From positions 1 to 38,448 of the forward strand of contig CAJXSB010000003.1 of assembly GCA_913060435.1 (NCBI GenBank): a stretch of DNA of 38,448 bases, written 5' to 3'. A program made the position numbers and the translations under genes. Positions 1-10,223 of this stretch are shown here, one piece after another. The notes under the pieces were generated by a model. That model saw only the letters and a list, made by a program, of their open reading frames with translations. It was not told where the DNA came from and searched no databases. The stretch's first letter is position 1. The number at the start of each line of letters is the position of its first letter. The stretch comes from an uncultured Desulfococcus sp. GTDB lineage: Bacteria; Desulfobacterota; Desulfobacteria; Desulfobacterales; Desulfococcaceae.

Positions 1-1
1 C

Positions 2-1225
<1,224 letters not shown>

Positions 1226-1248
1226 TCCCGCAAGGGATGAAAAACTTT

Positions 1249-1282
1249 CAGGCCGGGGGCCGCGTGTCATGGCCCCGGCCTG
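1249..1282. repeat. GC-rich hairpin just downstream of dnaK
   Basis: CAGGCCGGGGGC / GGCCCCGGCCTG arms (11 of 12 pair) around a short loop. No T-run follows on the + strand; a short T-run exists on the - strand side. Confidence 0.5.
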
Positions 1283-1415
1283 GAAGCCGCCGCTTCACCA
1301 CCCTGCTGCAGCAATACGGTCGCGCACTTGAGGTTTCCTCTGATGATATTAGGTTATGGAATGTGAATCCGTCCTTTTCACCGATCCAAGAGACCAACCA
1401 AGAGAGGAGTCATCT

Positions 1416-1700
1416 ATGGAAACAAGACAAGACTGCGAAGGCAAATTCGGGAAAGAGCTCAACGAATGTCTGGCCCGGCTGGAGACGCTGGAAGCCCGGA
1501 AGGATCAGGCGCCGGACCCCGCAGCCTACGCCCGCGAACTGGATGCCCTGAAGAAACGGCACCAGGAGGTCTGGGAAAAATACCAGAAGATGAAAACAGC
1601 CGGCGAGGATGAATGGTCCGGACACCGGAAAACCATCGGCAGCGCCATCATCGCCATACAGCAGGCCCTCGACGAATCCTTTTCACGGTTTCACCGCTGA
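1416..1700 (+). CDS. Small charged, probably helical hypothetical protein (94 aa)
   Basis: ORF METRQDCEGKFGKELNECLARLETLEARKDQ... with GAGAGGAG Shine-Dalgarno upstream of ATG 1416; the longer ORF start at 1356 is less likely. Confidence 0.6.
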   Translation: METRQDCEGKFGKELNECLARLETLEARKDQAPDPAAYARELDALKKRHQEVWEKYQKMKTAGEDEWSGHRKTIGSAIIAIQQALDESFSRFHR

Positions 1701-1932
1701 CGGCAGCCGCCGCCGTAACAGCAACATTCATTGCTCGACTTTCGATTTCGTTCACGCGATGGATGGCGGTGGTTGCCGGCGGATGAAACCTGCAAGCTGA
1801 GAATGATATTGTACCAAGGCGACCATTTTCAGGATTCGAGTGGACTGTTTACCCACATCCCCGGGGTGATGCCTGCCGTATAGGATTGTTGGTGCGCAGG
1901 CAATGTTCAAGGGTTTTCTCACCAGCGTTCAA

Positions 1933-3150
1933 TCACGCCTTTCTTCTGAGGAGCCACAACATTCCAAAAATGCACAGCAACCCCGCCAGGCCCATGAGGC
2001 CGACCTTGATCAGCAGACGGTCGACCATCGCCTCGGTATGTTCGACAGCATCGATGATGAGCCGCTCCCGCATGGCCTCGGCCTCGGACAGGACGGCGGC
2101 GCGCTCCCGGGCGATCATCTCGTTGAGGTTTTTTTCCACCCGCTGCACCTGTTCCGACACAGCCGCCAGCACGATCTCCCGCTCACCGCCCAGCCAAGTT
2201 CGGGCCAGGACATGCTCCGCCGAGAGGGCGCCGAGGACATGAGATCGCTCCGCTTCGATCCTGTTCAGGACAATCTCCCGCTCGGCGGCGATGACGTCCG
2301 GGCCGGCTTCCACGACATCCGCCGCCCTTCTGGCCGCATCGGTCAGCACCATCAGATCGCCGAGAACGATGCGGGCGCTCTCCGGCGGCAGCTCGTCCGA
2401 AATCAGCAGCTCCGCCTGCCACCGGGCCTGCTTGGGCAGGTGCCGGGCATAGACGTTCATGCGGGCGGCGATGTCTTCCATGCCAATGGCCAGGCTGCCC
2501 ATGGCCTTGAAGGCATCGACGCTCTTTTCGCCGATGATGGACGCCATTTCAGCCGAGAGGGACGGCCGGTAGAAAGTGGGGCTCGTGATGGGATTCTTCC
2601 GGACCCAGACCATCAGGTCTTCCAGAAATTCACGGTTTCGCTCCTCCCCGACGAGCCGTTCGCCGATCTCCACGAGAATCCCGTTCATTTCCCGGCAGAC
2701 CGCGAGGGCCGTCACGTGCCATGGGCCGAAGGCGGTTTTCCCGGGTCCGCTTTCGAAATACTGGATCATCTGCAGGACAAAGGCCTTGGTGTCGACGATC
2801 GCCACCAGCGGATCCGAGTGGAACAGGGCTTCATGAACCATGGGAATGGCGTTGGCTTTCCAGAGGAGCGCCTGCCGCTGGATGTCCGGGTCATCGGCCT
2901 GGGTGATGATATCGTCAGCGCCGTCTTCGATCATGCCTTCGAAGGCGTCTGAGATATCATTCAGATAGGCCCTGAGCTCGCGAGGACCCAGCCGGAATTC
3001 CGCGTCTGGACGCTGCCGGAGAATCTCCATGAAATCGCTCTGCAGGGTGAGCTGCTGGCAGCCGGCCGAAAAAGCGACGGCCACCGCCAGAATAATGATG
3101 AACGGCGATAATCGCTGTAATGACAGGCGGCGTCGATGCAGGAAGGCCAT
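1933..3150 (-). CDS. Hypothetical lipoprotein/membrane protein with N-terminal lipobox-like signal and C-terminal TM helix
   Basis: 405-aa ORF; N-terminus FIIILAVAVAFSAGCQQ (lipobox-like); C-terminus LMGLAGLLCIFGMLWLLRRKA; coiled-coil-like segment near the end. Confidence 0.7.
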   Translation of the reverse strand: MAFLHRRRLSLQRLSPFIIILAVAVAFSAGCQQLTLQSDFMEILRQRPDAEFRLGPRELRAYLNDISDAFEGMIEDGADDIITQADDPDIQRQALLWKANAIPMVHEALFHSDPLVAIVDTKAFVLQMIQYFESGPGKTAFGPWHVTALAVCREMNGILVEIGERLVGEERNREFLEDLMVWVRKNPITSPTFYRPSLSAEMASIIGEKSVDAFKAMGSLAIGMEDIAARMNVYARHLPKQARWQAELLISDELPPESARIVLGDLMVLTDAARRAADVVEAGPDVIAAEREIVLNRIEAERSHVLGALSAEHVLARTWLGGEREIVLAAVSEQVQRVEKNLNEMIARERAAVLSEAEAMRERLIIDAVEHTEAMVDRLLIKVGLMGLAGLLCIFGMLWLLRRKA

Positions 3151-3225
3151 AAACGCTCCTTTCTCAAACCAGTGATCACCAGGGTGCGGAACTGCAGCCT
3201 CAACCCCTGTACGAAACAGATGCCC

Positions 3226-3588
3226 TTACGGCCACGACAGGTCCGTAAACCGAAGGACCTCCGCTTCTATGAAGGAATAGAAAGGGTTCAAGCGGAGCCG
3301 CAGCATGTCGGCGGCCGTGATATGGAGGACCCCCCGCTCGGCCCGGAGGGCGATCTCCCCCAGCCGGACCGCCCGGCCCGCGACCTCCGGCGAAAGGGCG
3401 ACGACATCCCGCGTCCGGACCTCGCCGAACCCGCGGATGACGCCCCGGACATCCTCGGGTTCGGCCACGATGGTCTCGGGAGACGTCCAGTTCATGGTCA
3501 CGAACCTATCAAAAGGTCTGTCCTTATTACATAATATATCAAACGGCGCGCCTCGAGTCAAAGGCCTTGCCGCAGCCGGGATCCGCAC
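3226..3588 (-). pseudogene. C-terminal fragment related to the alpha/beta hydrolase at 8719-10185
   Basis: GRAVRLGEIALRAERGVLHITAADMLRLRLNPFYSFIEAEVLRF matches GIALGGIALRGERGVLQIPAADMLRLRWNPFITHVDERIFGF of the full-length ORF; the catalytic part is absent. Confidence 0.6.
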
Positions 3589-3600
3589 AAAAAAACGGCG

Positions 3601-3650
3601 GAGGACAACCAGACGGCTGTGACCATCCAGGTGCTCCAGGGCGAGCGCGA
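3601..3650 (+). pseudogene. 50-bp dnaK fragment
   Basis: Matches 593-642 of this window with one mismatch (gaggacaaccagacggc[t/c]gtgaccatccaggtgctccagggcgagcgcga); encodes [17 protein letters not shown]. Confidence 0.75.
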
Positions 3651-3651
3651 A

Positions 3652-5010
3652 CTACTCCGAGGCATCCCGGCCAAGAAACGCCTTCATTGCAGGTGACTCG
3701 CGCAGCGACCTCCGGGCCGCGGAAATGAGATGATCGACCTCCTTGTCGCTTAGGTTGAAGTTGGTGCCGATGGTGTTGAGGAATTCGCGCTCCTCATTAT
3801 CCCGGACAGCATCGAAGCTGACATCCACAAAATGGAACGTCACCGGCCTCTCGGGCGTTGAGAGCTGGGACGCCCACTGGGTGTAGGCATAGCGCACGAT
3901 ATCGATGGTGTCGGTACTGTATCGGCTGATCTGGTTGGAGGATACACTTCCAAGGAGTTCGGTCAGGGATGGCGAATATCGCTTCAACGCCCACTCTGTC
4001 CTGCCTTTAGCATGGGCATTCACCGATATGATCAGAATGCGGCGGGGCACGGGATGCATGAGGGCTGAAAAAGCGCTTTTCGGATCACCCACCAGGCTGA
4101 CGATGTCATAAAACGACCTCAACCCGAGATTGTCGGAGATGCCGCCGTCCACCAAGTGAAACCACGGCGTCTTTTGCCGGTCGAGGTAGGCCTCGAGAGT
4201 TCGCCCCTCCATCTTTCGGGAGGTCAACCCCTCATCCCTGGCGGCTTCCGCCAGCCAGGCGGGGGGTTCGAATCCGCATTGGCCGGCATAATTCTTCAGC
4301 GTGATCGGAGAGAAGAGCACCGGCACGGCCGACGACGCCGCCACAGCCCGGGACACCGGGTACGAATCGAGGTCCGCGCAGATCAGGTCGAACATGGGCT
4401 GGGTAAACGGGAACCGGCTTCCGGCGGCGAGGTCCGTTGAATTGATGATGATCATTGGCGCCTTTGACCGGGTAAAATCTCCGAACGTCGCATGGTCAAA
4501 AATATGCGTGTCGTAATACTCCGCCACGAGATCGGTCTTGCTGTAGGCCGGGCTCATCCGCTTGACCCAGTAGAACGGGTTGAGCCAGCGTCCGAGCAGC
4601 ACGCCCTGCACATTCTTCCGGAGGAAGCGCTCCTCGAAATCGTCGAAGATCCGGTCCCCGTGGAGCCCGTAATAGGCCGACGTGAAGCTGCCGCCCGACA
4701 CCGATGAAAGAAGATCAATTTCATGCAGCAACAGCGTTCGACCGGCCTCGGTCGTCACCTCGGTCTCCGCAAGCTCCTTGAGGGCGCCGTAGGCAAAGGC
4801 GGCGGCCCGGGTGCCCCCCCCGGAGAAGGCCACCATCACCAGGAGGTCACTGGAGCGCCCGGCCATTGCCTGTGAAATCCGGTGCTGCCCCTGATCCCTG
4901 CTCCAGTGCTGGATCGGTTGATCCACGGCCGTAAATCGGCTGCAGCCCACCAGGGTCTTGACCATGCCAATGATACAGATTTTTGATAACCGGAACAATG
5001 GTTTCATCAT
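3652..5010 (-). CDS. Patatin-like phospholipase family protein
   Basis: Oxyanion motif SGGGTRAAAFAYGAL, nucleophile elbow SSVSGGS (GxSxG-like), DGG in LVDGGISDNLG; AGGAG Shine-Dalgarno upstream of ATG ATG. Confidence 0.85.
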   Translation of the reverse strand: MMKPLFRLSKICIIGMVKTLVGCSRFTAVDQPIQHWSRDQGQHRISQAMAGRSSDLLVMVAFSGGGTRAAAFAYGALKELAETEVTTEAGRTLLLHEIDLLSSVSGGSFTSAYYGLHGDRIFDDFEERFLRKNVQGVLLGRWLNPFYWVKRMSPAYSKTDLVAEYYDTHIFDHATFGDFTRSKAPMIIINSTDLAAGSRFPFTQPMFDLICADLDSYPVSRAVAASSAVPVLFSPITLKNYAGQCGFEPPAWLAEAARDEGLTSRKMEGRTLEAYLDRQKTPWFHLVDGGISDNLGLRSFYDIVSLVGDPKSAFSALMHPVPRRILIISVNAHAKGRTEWALKRYSPSLTELLGSVSSNQISRYSTDTIDIVRYAYTQWASQLSTPERPVTFHFVDVSFDAVRDNEEREFLNTIGTNFNLSDKEVDHLISAARRSLRESPAMKAFLGRDASE

Positions 5011-5232
5011 GGTCTCCTGTGTCATTGCTGATTTGGGTTTTCGAGATTCGCTTTTCTCCGCTTCCTCTGAGGCTCACGATGGATTTCTCTTTGAGGCCCA
5101 CCTTGCAGATCAGGGGCAGGTTGATTTTTCCTGCCGATCCCTTGGTGCGGGCCTCATCCTGAACGCATGAAACAGCCTCGGCGACTGCGCAGATAAACAC
5201 ATCCGGTGCGTCAAAGGCCGGACTGCCATGGG

Positions 5233-5649
5233 TCAAAACAGTGCCCAGTATCTGACTAGCTCGCAGCGGGCGGTGTACATGAGCAACTCGAACATCTCGG
5301 GCATGGCCGAGTGGCGTATGGTCGGCCCGGTCCCGACAACCTGGGCCGGCAGACCGGTCTGGGACGGCGGCAGCGGATGCGTCAGAAGATCACCAATGGC
5401 TTCACCCGTCTCCGCCATCCAGTCGCCGACGAACAGGAGCGTCCCACCCCGGCGCCGGCCGATGTTGGTTTCACCCAAAAGGAGGTATGCGACGATACCC
5501 AGCACCGGGACGGTGACAATGACCACGATCCACGCAATTCGAGACGCAGGCTCCCGATGGGGGCGCAGCAGAACCCTCACGATGAGCCCGATCTGGATAA
5601 GAGCGTTCAGGATCAGAAACATGGTAGCTGCAATGGGGCCTTCGCTCAT
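5233..5649 (-). pseudogene. Cardiolipin synthase / PLD-family remnant (internal deletion plus C-terminal truncation)
   Basis: N-terminal PLDc_N-like TM region (MFLILNALIQIGLIVRVLLRP...VPVLGIVAYLLLGETNIGRRR) runs straight into mid-protein sequence (FVGDWMAETGE...AQVVGTGPTIRHSAMPEMFELLMYTARCELV) and then stops; no HKD motif is present. Confidence 0.7.
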
Positions 5650-5776
5650 ATTTTTATTCTCCTTTATCATTACCGTATATAAAACATTCAGAGCGTACCT
5701 CTACAGAATCCAAGTAAAGTTTCCCCGGAAATTGAAGAAAGAATTTCCTGATGGAGCCCCAACAGCACCTGATGTA

Positions 5777-5805
5777 TTGACAAAAGGCACACATCCATCT
5801 ACTTT
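5777..5805 (+). promoter_or_regulatory. Sigma70-like promoter TTGACA-N17-TACTTT for the toxin-antitoxin pair
   Basis: TTGACA at 5777-5782, TACTTT at 5800-5805, exact 17-nt spacer; ATG at 5812 lies near the predicted transcription start. Confidence 0.55.
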
Positions 5806-5811
5806 TATGCC

Positions 5812-6093
5812 ATGAAACCATTCGACTGGAGTGAAGAAAAAAATAAATGGCTCAAAAAAGAACGGGATATATCATTTGAGCAGGTCGTTCTCAGTGTTGA
5901 AAACGGAAAGCTGCTCGACGTTATCAGGCACCCAAACCCGGCAAAACATGGAAACCAGTGTATTTATGTCATAGAAATCGAAGGGTACGCCTACATGGTG
6001 CCATATGTTGAAAATGATGATGTTATTTTTCTTAAAACAATTTTTCCAAGCCGAAAATATACCAAGTTATACATCAAAAAGGACCAAAAATGA
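5812..6093 (+). CDS. BrnT-like / small toxin-family protein (putative toxin of a type II TA pair)
   Basis: 93 aa; FDWSEEKNKWLKKERDISFEQVV...; overlaps the next ORF by 4 bp (ATGA); followed by a CopG-like protein. Confidence 0.7.
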   Translation: MKPFDWSEEKNKWLKKERDISFEQVVLSVENGKLLDVIRHPNPAKHGNQCIYVIEIEGYAYMVPYVENDDVIFLKTIFPSRKYTKLYIKKDQK

Positions 6094-6377
6094 AATTTCA
6101 TGACAAGGAAGAACTGGAATTGATGAAATCCATTGAGACCGAGGGGTGGGTTTCAGTTGATAACCTGGAAGAAGAGATCAAAAAGGCAAAAGAGGCGGCC
6201 GAAGCAACGTTAAAAAAAAGCGAGAGGATGAACATACGCATATCGCCAAACGATCTGAGACGTCTCAAACTAAAGGCTATGGAAGAAGGAATGCCGTACC
6301 AAACACTGGTGTCAAGCATCATCCATAAATATCTGTCGGGTCGACTTCAAGAACACCACGAACAGAAAAATCTATAG
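6090..6377 (+). CDS. CopG/ribbon-helix-helix family antitoxin
   Basis: KSERMNIRISPNDLRRLKLKAMEEGMPYQTLVSSIIHKYLSGRL pattern of RHH antitoxins; 4-bp overlap with the upstream toxin ORF. Confidence 0.75.
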   Translation: MKFHDKEELELMKSIETEGWVSVDNLEEEIKKAKEAAEATLKKSERMNIRISPNDLRRLKLKAMEEGMPYQTLVSSIIHKYLSGRLQEHHEQKNL

Positions 6378-6427
6378 GCACCACTCGTTCAATTTGCTTT
6401 GGCCCTATCGAGCGCCGAAATTTTTCA

Positions 6428-6735
6428 TCATGGCCGCTTAAGCTTCGTCGCGAGCGCCGCCACTAGAGGATTCGCGCTGAGTCCGTGGGCAACGATGCTC
6501 ATCACGATGGTGCAGACCGCGGTTATCGTAATGGTGCCGCCGCCGGGCAGATGCTTGTTGAGCACGATCACGGCGAACACGATGCTGACCAGCCCCCGGG
6601 GGCCGAACCAGCCCATGAACAGCTTTTCGCTGGTGAAGAGGCGAGGAGCCGCCAGCATTCATGGAGAACGATATCACCGTATCCCAGCGTTGTGAAGGTG
6701 ACCATCGAAAGCATGACAGTATCTCCTCGTTCCTG
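6428..6735 (-). pseudogene. Chimeric remnant: K+ channel pore fragment adjoining the C-terminus of a NhaP/CPA1-type Na+/H+ antiporter
   Basis: - strand, 6705 downward: MVTFTTLGYGDIVLHECWRLL (K+ channel selectivity filter TLGYGD). In another frame: LFMGWFGPRGLVSIVFAVIVLNKHLPGG...SIVAHGLSANPLVAALATK (CPA1 antiporter C-terminal TM segments). Confidence 0.65.
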
Positions 6736-6793
6736 ATCATGATTCTGGAAGGTCCGATGACCCTGCCGATAAAAGTAATCAATGATCGCAATA

Positions 6794-8638
6794 TCACTCC
6801 TTTTCGAAGGTCCGTTTCCAGTAACTGCCGCGCTCGAGCATCTCCTCCCGGGTGTCGTCCGGAATCAGATCGACGGGTTTTTTCCCCTGCCGGATCTCCC
6901 AGCCGCCGCCAAGGGCCCTATAGACCGCCACGAGATTGGTGGCCACCGTGCCCTGAATCGCAGCCAGCTGATCCTGCTGGCTGGCCAGGGCTCTCAGGGT
7001 GCTGATGACGGTGTTGAAGTCCACCAGGCCATCCTCGTACTGGGCCGACGACACATCAGCCGCACGCTGGGCGGCGGATGCAGCCGATTGAAGGGCCTTG
7101 AGCTGATGATGGGATTGCAGATAGGCCACGATGGCGTTCTCCACCTCCGCCTGGGCCTGCAGCATGGTCTGGCGGTAGTCCTCCAGGAGCTGCTGGAAAG
7201 CCGCGTCCTGCAGCCGAACGTTGTTTTTGAGCCGTCCGTAGTTGAAGATGTTCCACTGGAAACCGCCAAAGAAATTGTAGACGAAGCTGTCAGCACTGAA
7301 CATTTTTTGATATGTATATGCCACCAGAAGCGTCGGTTGTTTTTTTTCGGCCCCCTCAGGAAACATTTCCAGCCACCGGCCCAGAATGCGGCGAGAATTA
7401 TCCTGGTCGATGAGGCCATGCATGTTTGCCCCGACCAGCGCAGCTGCTGCATCCAAATCTCCGGCGGCGATCAGCTGCCTGAGCGCGTCCTCGTTGTATC
7501 CACGACCGGCGTACCACTGCCCGGCGCGGCGGTGGTACTGGGCTTGTCGGCACTAGGGCAGGGCCGCTTTCATCCGGCAGCTCAGCAATTCTTGAAACAG
7601 ATGGTGGTATCGATACCAGGCACCATCCCTGTCGAGTGGAACGAGAAACAGGTTTTCCTTTTCAAGTAAATTGATCAGCCGGCGACTGTCCCGAGTGCAA
7701 CCCTCATCGGCCAGCAGATAATCGCAAAGCGATGTGCAGAAGCGATCCAGCATGGACGTTGCGGTAAAAAAATGCTTGATCTCATCCGGCTGCCTGGAAA
7801 TAACCTCGTCCATAAAAAATTCCACAACCATCCGGTCATTGCCGGAAAAACGCCTGGCCAATGCTTCCGGATCATCAGTATCAGCCAAAGAGAGCCTCGC
7901 CAGTTGAAGGCCGGCCACCCAGCCCTCCGTTCGAGTGACAATCCGCTCAATGGCATCATCGGACAGTTGCCCTGCGAGAGCGAATCCGAAATAGGCGCGC
8001 GCCTCTTCCGGGAAAAAACGCAAAACCGCGACACGAATCTCGGCAAGCCACTTCCTGACGCGCCACTGTGCCAGCGGCAGCGGCGGATCCACGCGTGTTG
8101 CGATGACCAGGTGAACGTTATCCGGAAGGTATTGAATCATTCGGGCAAGAACAGCCTGCACTGGTTCCGATGCAGTCGTATGAAAGTCGTCTATTGCGAT
8201 CACCAATGGTTTTTTCAGCGCCACAAGATCGGAAACCAGCGTATCGGCCAGATAATTCGGCGGCGGCAGTGTCGGAGAGGCGAGCAGAGATTCAGTGCGG
8301 ATGCCGAATTCGGGAAAATGACGGCGGACGCCCGCAATAATATATCGGATGAAACGATCCGGCTCATTGTCGTATTGATCCAGGGAAAGCCAGATCGGCG
8401 TTGCGGTAATCTGATCGAGCCACTGCACCACCAGCGTCGTCTTGCCATATCCGGCCGGAGCCGAGATCAGCGTGACGCGTTTGTCCGGGGATCTATCCAG
8501 CGAAGAGATGAGCCGCGGCCGCGCCATCCAACGGCGATCGATCGCCGGCCGGTTCAGCTTGGTAGCTAAGATGTGAATGTCGATCTTGCGGTCTGTCACG
8601 CGGCTCTCCTGAAACAGAGATGTTCTCCAGAAGCACAA
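6794..8638 (-). pseudogene. LuxR/MalT-family ATP-dependent regulator, interrupted by in-frame TAG and fused in frame to the C-terminal part of a NodT/TolC-type outer membrane efflux protein
   Basis: N-part 8638-7553: LISAPAGYGKTTLVVQWLDQ (Walker A), VIAIDDFHTT, RYHHLFQELL. TAG at 7555-7553 is in the same frame as the ORF ending at 6794; codons after TAG continue MalT-like (HRRAGQWYAGRGYNEDALRQLIAAGDLDAAAALV...RRILGRWLEMFPEGAEKKQPTLLVAYTY), then switch to OMF sequence (FGGFQWNIFNYGRLKNNVRLQDAAFQQLLEDYRQTMLQAQAEVENAIVAYLQS). Confidence 0.75.
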
Positions 8639-8718
8639 CGATATAAAACCTTCATTTTGGATACCCCTTGAACCATGCCCCGAATCAACTGAAGCCCTGA
8701 AACATCTTCTGACGCATC

Positions 8719-10185
8719 CTACGACCCATCCAGCCCCAGAAATCCGAAAATTCTCTCGTCCACATGGGTGATGAACGGATTCCAGCGCAGCCGCAGCATG
8801 TCGGCGGCTGGGATCTGCAGCACACCGCGTTCCCCCCGAAGCGCGATGCCTCCCAACGCGATGCCCGGGCTCTTTTCCGCCTGACCACCGCCGTAAACGG
8901 GGTCTTCCGGGGGAAACGGCACGGCGACGTGGGAGAGGGAATAGATGCCAAGGGGCCAGGCGAGACCGAGTTGCACAGCGGCAGGCTCACTTGACTCGGG
9001 GTAATACTGCCGCTCGATGATGCGGAGGCTTCGGTCATTTTCGTTGGTGACCAGGCTGAAGGTAAAGCGGCGGTTCGCATCGTTCTCCAGTATCTGGATC
9101 ATGGCAGCCGGGTCTGACCCGAGAATCGGTCCAATCTCCGCCACGCGGTTGATGTCAAACAGCACCAGCTCATGATCCCCCGGGGGAAGCCTTTCGAACA
9201 GGCCCTGAACCAGGGCAGGGATTGACACCGTGGCGTCGACGACCGAAGAAAAAGCGATCACCGGCGGAAAACGTTCGAGCGTGCCGGCCTTTTTGAGCGA
9301 ATCCAGCCCCCTTTGAATGCGTGTGGTCAGGCGGTAGACGACATCGCCGGCATTCACCGCGAACGAGCCGTACTTGTAGGGATCGTACTCGGGCAGGATG
9401 GCGTTCCAGGCCAGTTTATCCAGGCCCAGCAGATGGCCGAGCCGGGCCTGCCAGACGGCGAGCGCCGCCACCGAGGTCACCCCGATGGCCGGGGAGAGCA
9501 GCACCAGCTTTTGCGTCCTGGGCAGCGTGTCGCCTTCCAGTATCGTCGAAATCGCATATTCAACGGCCAGTGCAGCGCCATTGGAATAGCCGACGATGTA
9601 AAGCGGCCGATCATCGACCTGCACCGCCAGGTGATGCATGGCCAGGCGAACGGCGGAAGCCATGTCCTTCCAGGTGACCGTCACCAGCCCCGATGGCGCC
9701 GTGCCGTGCCCCGGCACCCGGAGCCCCACCACGTGGGCGCCGGCCTTGTTGAGCCGCTGCCCCAGGTGGCGCAGACTGTAGGGGGAATCGGACATGCCGT
9801 GCAGGAGCAGCACGCCGGCCTTTGGAGACGTCGCCGGGAGCTCGAAGCTTCGGTTCCAGTTGGGCGACCACCGCTCGGGATCCGCGAGGCTGCCCCGGTT
9901 GTAGCGGTTGATAAGGCGCCGCTCTTCGGGCGGGGTCTTTGCGTAGACCATTTCGTCCAGCTGCTTGAACAGCCGGTCTTCCAGCGCCAGGTAACCGGCA
10001 AAGGTCTTTATATCGCCCGATGCCGTATACTCTTCGTCAAGATCGACCGTGTGCCAGACATCCAGGTCCGGCCGCTGTTCCATGAGAACGATAAAGACGA
10101 TGATGAGCGCCACCAGGGAGCCGGCGACGCTGAAGGCCAGTGCTTTGAGAATTTCCCGGATCATTCGGGTCAGCTTGAACGCCAT
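8719..10185 (-). CDS. Alpha/beta hydrolase (lipase/esterase-like), N-terminal TM anchored
   Basis: 488 aa; GVLLLHGMSDSPYSLRHLGQRL, GYSNGAALAVEYA nucleophile motif; N-terminal TM ALAFSVAGSLVALIIVFIVLM. Confidence 0.85.
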   Translation of the reverse strand: MAFKLTRMIREILKALAFSVAGSLVALIIVFIVLMEQRPDLDVWHTVDLDEEYTASGDIKTFAGYLALEDRLFKQLDEMVYAKTPPEERRLINRYNRGSLADPERWSPNWNRSFELPATSPKAGVLLLHGMSDSPYSLRHLGQRLNKAGAHVVGLRVPGHGTAPSGLVTVTWKDMASAVRLAMHHLAVQVDDRPLYIVGYSNGAALAVEYAISTILEGDTLPRTQKLVLLSPAIGVTSVAALAVWQARLGHLLGLDKLAWNAILPEYDPYKYGSFAVNAGDVVYRLTTRIQRGLDSLKKAGTLERFPPVIAFSSVVDATVSIPALVQGLFERLPPGDHELVLFDINRVAEIGPILGSDPAAMIQILENDANRRFTFSLVTNENDRSLRIIERQYYPESSEPAAVQLGLAWPLGIYSLSHVAVPFPPEDPVYGGGQAEKSPGIALGGIALRGERGVLQIPAADMLRLRWNPFITHVDERIFGFLGLDGS

Positions 10186-10223
10186 GCGCCCCCCTCCGCC
10201 GGACGGGGACCGCCAGGCGTTTT

